Source: CAZART01 sp964487555 (GTDB lineage: Bacteria > Bacteroidota > Rhodothermia > Rhodothermales > VXPQ01). Taken from it: DNA of 10,028 nt. The notes under the pieces are model-generated. The model was not told where the DNA came from and ran no database searches. It saw nothing but the letters and a program-made list of their open reading frames with translations. Location of the stretch: contig CAZART010000157.1 in NCBI GenBank assembly GCA_964487555.1, forward strand, positions 1 to 10,028. The letters run 5' to 3'. Each line of letters begins with the position of its first letter. Positions within the stretch are counted from its first letter, which is position 1. Shown piece by piece: positions 6,035 to 10,028 of the stretch. The translations under genes and the position numbers were made by a program.

Positions 6035-6313
6035 TCAAACCGCGGGTTGCTCGGATTCAACAGGCCAGATTGCCGCTTCGTCGTCCGGGCCGTCTCCACT
6101 GTCAGGCGCCTCCCCGTGCTCAAACAGCGATCCGGCGAGCGCATCGAAGAAACCGGCGGCCCCGGATTGAGCCTCCAGCAGCGAGCGGAGCTGCGCGTGG
6201 AGGTCGGGGTCGCCGCCGCAAGCCCCCTCAACGAACTGCACCCGTTCCTCTTCGGGCAACGCGAGCGCCTGCTCGAGCAGGGCCTTAAGCGTGTTCCATC
6301 GCGTGGGGTTCAT
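6035..6313 (-). CDS. Stub gene: duplicated N-terminal region of the adjacent Ser/Thr kinase (92 aa)
   Basis: Residues 1-31 (MNPTRWNTLKALLEQALALP then EEERVQFVEGA) are the helical start typical of membrane Ser/Thr kinases of this type, known as MnpeRW..ik.ll..AL.lp.eeR..fl. Residues 32-80 (CGGDPDLHAQLRSLLEAQ...FFDALAGSLF...) match the visible N-terminus of the kinase encoded at 6326-10028. Similarity ends at about residue 80, just where the kinase domain would begin (LRGRRVAHFELEE in the neighbour). A foreign tail AIWPVESEQPAV and a TGA follow. There is no ATP-binding loop or catalytic motif. The start ATG 6313 lies 12 bases after the kinase stop, so it is probably translated from the same transcript. 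It is most simply the 5' remnant of a tandem second kinase gene. An interaction role for the free N-terminal domain is possible but unsupported. Confidence 0.75.
   Translation of the reverse strand: MNPTRWNTLKALLEQALALPEEERVQFVEGACGGDPDLHAQLRSLLEAQSGAAGFFDALAGSLFEHGEAPDSGDGPDDEAAIWPVESEQPAV
6074..6221. repeat. Direct repeat of 9881-10028
   Basis: 6074-6221 aligns without gaps to 9881-10028 (offset 3807), with about 16 mismatches by eye. The part 6167-6221 is identical to 9974-10028 up to the window edge. In both places it encodes the N-terminal region of the Ser/Thr kinase on the - strand. It marks a past duplication and offers a site for recombination that could delete the 3.8 kb between the copies. 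Confidence 0.9.
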
Positions 6314-6325
6314 CCCGCATCTCGC

Positions 6326-9300
6326 TTAGCGTTCTGTTTGAACCGACAGGCGCTCGGGACGACCATTCTGCTGAGCGCCCACCCGGGTCCTGGCCTCAAG
6401 CACCAGGATCAGCGGCTGGCCCTCGTTGTAAGCGTAACTGTTTGGTAAGATGATCTCCCTTTTGCCGTCGCGGTCGAGGTCGGCGATGCGGAGCGCGTGA
6501 TAGTGATCTCCGCTGCCCCTGGCGTCGAGCAGCGTCGACCAGGTGTAGCTCGTCGAATCCGCCGGATGACCGGTTCCATTATATTCGATGCGCGATACCG
6601 TCGCGGACGTGTTTGCCGTGACGATGTCCAGCCGCCCATTGCCGTCGAGATCCCCCACGTCACTGCCATGGGCCCGGCCGGCCGCGAGAAAGGTGCCTAC
6701 CTCGGCCCAGGATGGGCCGATGATTGTCGAAACGTCGTCCGTACTCGCCAGATAGTACAGCTTGCCGTTCGCCATCGGCGCCAGCATTTCCAAACTCCCG
6801 TCCCCAGTGACGTCCAGAAAGTGCAGATTGTGGAGGTTGCGCGAGAACGGCTCCGTGTGAGGTGGAGAGCCTGGGAATGCCCCCCGGACGTCCGCCTGTA
6901 GCTCATAGATATCCTCGTCCAGCGCCTCAAAAATAGCCCACGAGAAATTGGGCCCGGAATTCACCCAGATCTCCTTCCTTCCGTCGGCGTCGAAGTCTAC
7001 GACGTCGATGTCGAAGATATAGCTGCCGCCCAGGTTGCCAAGGCGTGTCTCAAATTCGATGTCGAACGCTGCGGACGCGTCGAGGTCCTCCGTCGCCAGC
7101 GATAGTACCACCAGTTCGAGGCGCCCGACCGTACGCGAAATCGTCGCCAGCTCGACGTCCCCATCGCCGTCGACGTCGTGGAGCGCGAAGCCCGACGGTC
7201 TAAAATCCAGTTGCCCTGCGCGCCCATAGTCGTAGACCACCGTGGGCGCATCCGGGAAGGTACCGTCCGCGTTCTGCTCGAACACCAACAGGTCGTACGG
7301 ATCGTCATTGATCGTCGGAATCCCCAGGTAGATCTCCCACAATCCGTCTCCATCCATGTCCCCCCACGCCAGCGGTGGATACGAGTTTGAGGGTTCGGGA
7401 TGGCTCCAATGCCAGACATATTCGTATCGGTCGTCCCCCACGTTCTCGTATAGATAGACGTCGAGAATGCCCGGATCCGGACCGCCCCATCTAGTCTCAT
7501 CCGTCGCGAAGAGCATTTCATGCATGCCGTCGCCGTCAAAATCCATCCCGACATTCGCCGTCCAGATGCTAAAAGAGGGACCCCGCGGGAAAAGGTGCGG
7601 ATGCGCACGAGGATCCAGCGACCATGCCTTGGTAAAGTCGCTCGAAAGCCTGTAGATGGCCGTCGACTCGAGCACGAGTAACAGCGGCTGGTCCTCGTTA
7701 GCGGGACGCCAGTTCGGCACGACGATCTCGTTCCGGCCGTCGCCGTCGAGGTCGTCACCTATTCGCGGCGAAAAGAAGAAGTCCCCACTGCCCGTACCAT
7801 CGAGCAACACCGACCACGTGTAACTTGTCGAATCGGCCGGGTTGCCGACCCCGTTGTACTCGATACGCGAGAGCCTCTCGGACGGGCCGTTCGCTGTAAT
7901 GACGTCCACCAGCCCATCGCCGTCGAGATCCCCTATATCGCTGCCGCTACTGAGTGCGTCGAAGGTGCCGACCTCCACCCACGACGCACCGGTGATCGTC
8001 GAGACGTCGGCCGTGTTTGGCAGATAATACAACTTTCCATTCGTCATCGGCGCAAGCATCTCCAGACGTTCGTCACGTGCGAGGTCCACAAAATGCAACT
8101 TGTGCAGGTTGAGCGAACCGGGGTTACCGGCGGCGGGGAATTCCGAATTGATATCCGCCTGAAGTGCATACGCGTCGGGTCCCGTCGCCTCGAAGATCGT
8201 CCAGGAAAACGCGTACCAGGTATTCACCCAGATCTCCTGCCGGCCATCCCCGTCAAAGTCGACGACATCCACGTCGAAGGGCTTGCCGCCGCCGAGAAGT
8301 TCATTGCCCGCCTCAAATTCGATATGAAAAATCGCCGATGCGTCGAGCTGCTCCGTTGCGAGGGAAATCACCACGAGCTCGCGATTCCACTCCGTACGCG
8401 ATACCGTCACCAGCTCAGTGGCCCCATCGCCGTCGACGTCGTCGAGCGCGAAGCCCGACGGGCGAAAATCCAAGCTCCCGTCGCGCCCGTAGTCATAGAC
8501 GAGCGTCGGCCCATCGGGAAAGGTTCCGTCCGCATTCTGCTCGAAGATAAACAGGTCGTTCGGATCGTCGTTGACGGTAGGTATGCCCACGTAGATCTCC
8601 CACAGTCCGTCCCGATCCAAGTCACCCCAGATCAACGCCGCCAACTGGCTTGAAGGCTCAGAATGGCTCCAGTGCCAGACGTATTCGTAGAGGTCATCTC
8701 CGGCGTTCTCATAGAGATAGACGGTGACAATGCCCGGTTCTCCACCCCAGACCCACTCGTCCGTCACGAAGAGAATTTCCTTCCGACCGTCGCCATCGAA
8801 GTCCATCCCCGCGTTCACCGTCCGCGGCCCGACGGTCGGACCCAGCGGAAAAAGATTCGGATGCTTGCGCACATCCAGGGTCCATGCGAGCGTCACGTCG
8901 TCGGAGATCGCGTATCCGGCAGGCGAAATGTCAACGGGAGTGTTTCGAAATGCGATGATGCCCACCGCAGCCGCCAGAGGTATAAGCAGCAATGCGCCGA
9001 CGAGCATTCGACGCGAGCCGCCGATGCGTCGGCGTGCGGCTAACGGCCAGACGACCGGAATCCGACGTTTAATCTTTTCATCGGCCGCAAGACGCCTCAG
9101 GTCACGCGCAAGAAGCGTTGCATCTGCGTAGCGGTGGCCGGGGTCTTTCTGCAACAACTTCTTGATGACCGGCAGGACCTGCGAAGGTAGCCGATCTTCG
9201 TCGATGGACGGCAGCTCTTCATTCAGATTGGCGGCAATAACAGCCGCGTAGTTGCCGGGAAACAGCCGCTCTCCCGTAAGCATTTCGTAGAGGACCAGAC

Positions 9301-10028
9301 CGAGTGACCAGAGGTCCGTCCGGTGGTCGACGGACTCTCCCCGCGCCTGCTCGGGGGACATATAGGCGAGCGTGCCCATCAATGCATTCGTGGAGGTCAG
9401 GCTCGCAGCACCGGTCCAGGCCAGCCCGAAGTCGACGATCTTTACGATTCCCTCCTCCGTTACGATCGCGTTGGCCGGCTTGATATCGCGATGCACGATG
9501 CCGGCCGCATGCGCGCACGAGAGCCCTTCGGCCATCTGGAGCGCATGATTCAGCGCATCCTGCGGCGGCAGCGGTCCGCGTTCGATTTTGGCCTTCAACG
9601 TCTCCCCGCCGTAGTAGCCCATGGCGATGAAGAGCAGTCCGTCGGCGCTCTCACCGATCTCGTGTACGGACCCGATGTTGACGTGGTCGAGGGCCGAGGC
9701 CGCCTTCGCTTCCCGGATGAGGCGCGCCTTTGCCTTCTCGTCATGGCTGAGATGAGGTGCCACAAACTTGAGGGCAACCGTTCGATCCAGCCGCGTGTCG
9801 CGCGCCCGGTAGACGACGCCCATGCCCCCGGCGCCGAGCATTTCTTCCAGCTCGAAATGCGCAACGCGCCGCCCCCTTAATGCTTCGCCGTCCAGGCCGT
9901 CTCCACCAACAGGCGCCTCCCCTCGCCCAAACAACGATCCGGCGAGTGCATCGAAGAAAGCGACACCCCCGGCTTGAGCCTCCAGCAGCGAGCGGAGCTG
10001 CGCGTGGAGGTCGGGGTCGCCGCCGCAA
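6326..10028 (-). CDS. Membrane Ser/Thr protein kinase with duplicated FG-GAP propeller ectodomain (5' end outside window)
   Basis: The frame is open from 10027 to TAA 6328-6326 (1233 codons seen). The upstream residues CGGDPDLHAQLRSLLEAQAG match the stub gene at 6035-6313 residue for residue, so the real start probably lies about 93 bases beyond the edge; TTG 9934 is an internal Leu. Numbered from 9934, the Hanks kinase domain (about 27-285) has LGAGGMGVVYRARD, Lys56 in VALK, Glu75, HRDIKPAN (Asp150, Asn155), DFG (Asp168), and MSPEQARGE, so it should be active. A basic stretch and one membrane helix (about 310-329) follow. The outside part (about 346-1180) has two repeats of about 420 residues, each with seven D.D.DG...E FG-GAP motifs about 60 residues apart. 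A cytoplasmic kinase with a periplasmic or cell-surface sensor is inferred. The substrate is unknown. Confidence 0.93.
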   Translation of the reverse strand, partial: CGGDPDLHAQLRSLLEAQAGGVAFFDALAGSLFGRGEAPVGGDGLDGEALRGRRVAHFELEEMLGAGGMGVVYRARDTRLDRTVALKFVAPHLSHDEKAKARLIREAKAASALDHVNIGSVHEIGESADGLLFIAMGYYGGETLKAKIERGPLPPQDALNHALQMAEGLSCAHAAGIVHRDIKPANAIVTEEGIVKIVDFGLAWTGAASLTSTNALMGTLAYMSPEQARGESVDHRTDLWSLGLVLYEMLTGERLFPGNYAAVIAANLNEELPSIDEDRLPSQVLPVIKKLLQKDPGHRYADATLLARDLRRLAADEKIKRRIPVVWPLAARRRIGGSRRMLVGALLLIPLAAAVGIIAFRNTPVDISPAGYAISDDVTLAWTLDVRKHPNLFPLGPTVGPRTVNAGMDFDGDGRKEILFVTDEWVWGGEPGIVTVYLYENAGDDLYEYVWHWSHSEPSSQLAALIWGDLDRDGLWEIYVGIPTVNDDPNDLFIFEQNADGTFPDGPTLVYDYGRDGSLDFRPSGFALDDVDGDGATELVTVSRTEWNRELVVISLATEQLDASAIFHIEFEAGNELLGGGKPFDVDVVDFDGDGRQEIWVNTWYAFSWTIFEATGPDAYALQADINSEFPAAGNPGSLNLHKLHFVDLARDERLEMLAPMTNGKLYYLPNTADVSTITGASWVEVGTFDALSSGSDIGDLDGDGLVDVITANGPSERLSRIEYNGVGNPADSTSYTWSVLLDGTGSGDFFFSPRIGDDLDGDGRNEIVVPNWRPANEDQPLLLVLESTAIYRLSSDFTKAWSLDPRAHPHLFPRGPSFSIWTANVGMDFDGDGMHEMLFATDETRWGGPDPGILDVYLYENVGDDRYEYVWHWSHPEPSNSYPPLAWGDMDGDGLWEIYLGIPTINDDPYDLLVFEQNADGTFPDAPTVVYDYGRAGQLDFRPSGFALHDVDGDGDVELATISRTVGRLELVVLSLATEDLDASAAFDIEFETRLGNLGGSYIFDIDVVDFDADGRKEIWVNSGPNFSWAIFEALDEDIYELQADVRGAFPGSPPHTEPFSRNLHNLHFLDVTGDGSLEMLAPMANGKLYYLASTDDVSTIIGPSWAEVGTFLAAGRAHGSDVGDLDGNGRLDIVTANTSATVSRIEYNGTGHPADSTSYTWSTLLDARGSGDHYHALRIADLDRDGKREIILPNSYAYNEGQPLILVLEARTRVGAQQNGRPERLSVQTER
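6395..8899 (-). repeat. Tandem duplication of a seven-motif FG-GAP propeller (two units of about 420 codons)
   Basis: Unit 1 (8899-7640) and unit 2 (7639-6395) match along their whole length. For example, EQNADGTFPD, DFRPSGFAL, NPADSTSYTW/HPADSTSYTW and NGKLYYL recur at corresponding places. The calcium-loop motifs start at residues 378, 438, 499, 559, 617, 669, 728 in unit 1 and 798, 859, 920, 980, 1041, 1095, 1152 in unit 2, so each motif is repeated 420-426 residues later. The fifth motif is degenerate in unit 1 (DLARDERLE) and partly so in unit 2 (DVTGDGSLE). Confidence 0.9.

Noticed and set aside
5977..6231. An 84-codon - strand frame overlapping the stub gene.
   Set aside because: It is out of frame with the recognisable kinase N-terminal module and has no motif of its own.
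9881..9934. TTG at 9934 as the start of the Ser/Thr kinase.
   Set aside because: The frame stays open to the window edge, and the residues upstream match the N-terminal region of the stub gene, so the codon is an internal leucine.

Overview
The window (about 58-60% GC) looks like accessory and signalling DNA from a Gram-negative-type bacterium. My best guess is the Rhodothermota/Rhodothermales (FCB group). The guess rests on the style of the histidine kinases (H-box VAHEIKNPLNFVNNFAGLS, G2 box GTGLGLSLSYDIVTQGHGG), on a two-component propeller sensor, and on a membrane serine/threonine kinase with an FG-GAP ectodomain. I could not test this assignment.

Left part (1-2381). The last 38 codons of a histidine kinase run on the + strand (1-118). 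An accessory island on the - strand follows. Read in its own direction, from 2381 down to 119, it holds: a repeated intergenic element (copy 2, 2233-2280); a palindromic operator (2102-2125); an Xre/MbcA-type antitoxin (1622-2068); a RES-domain toxin (1113-1583); a short + strand fragment resembling a HepT/HEPN (DUF86) protein (1057-1125) lying over the 3' end of the toxin gene; a second copy of the repeat element (953-1001); a 63-residue protein (592-783); and a nucleotidyltransferase-like gene (283-595) that has lost its catalytic core through an internal deletion and frameshift. The island therefore holds one apparently intact toxin-antitoxin pair beside the wreckage of others.

Middle part (2382-5868). 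A single - strand gene for a hybrid propeller sensor histidine kinase (signal peptide, about 14 Reg_prop blades, Y_Y_Y domain, membrane helix, coiled coil, HisKA, HATPase) is split by a 10-bp tandem duplication at 5151-5170. Removing one repeat unit gives one continuous frame of 1158 codons.

Right part (6035-10028). A large membrane Ser/Thr protein kinase (6326 to beyond the right edge) has an intact catalytic domain, one membrane helix and an ectodomain made of two tandem copies of a seven-motif FG-GAP propeller. Twelve bases after it comes a 92-codon gene that duplicates only the N-terminal region of the same kinase, so 6074-6221 is a direct repeat of 9881-10028.

The kinase, its stub and the sensor kinase lie in the same direction and may be transcribed together, though 166 bases separate the stub from the sensor gene. 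No response regulator, tRNA, rRNA, CRISPR array or transposase was seen.
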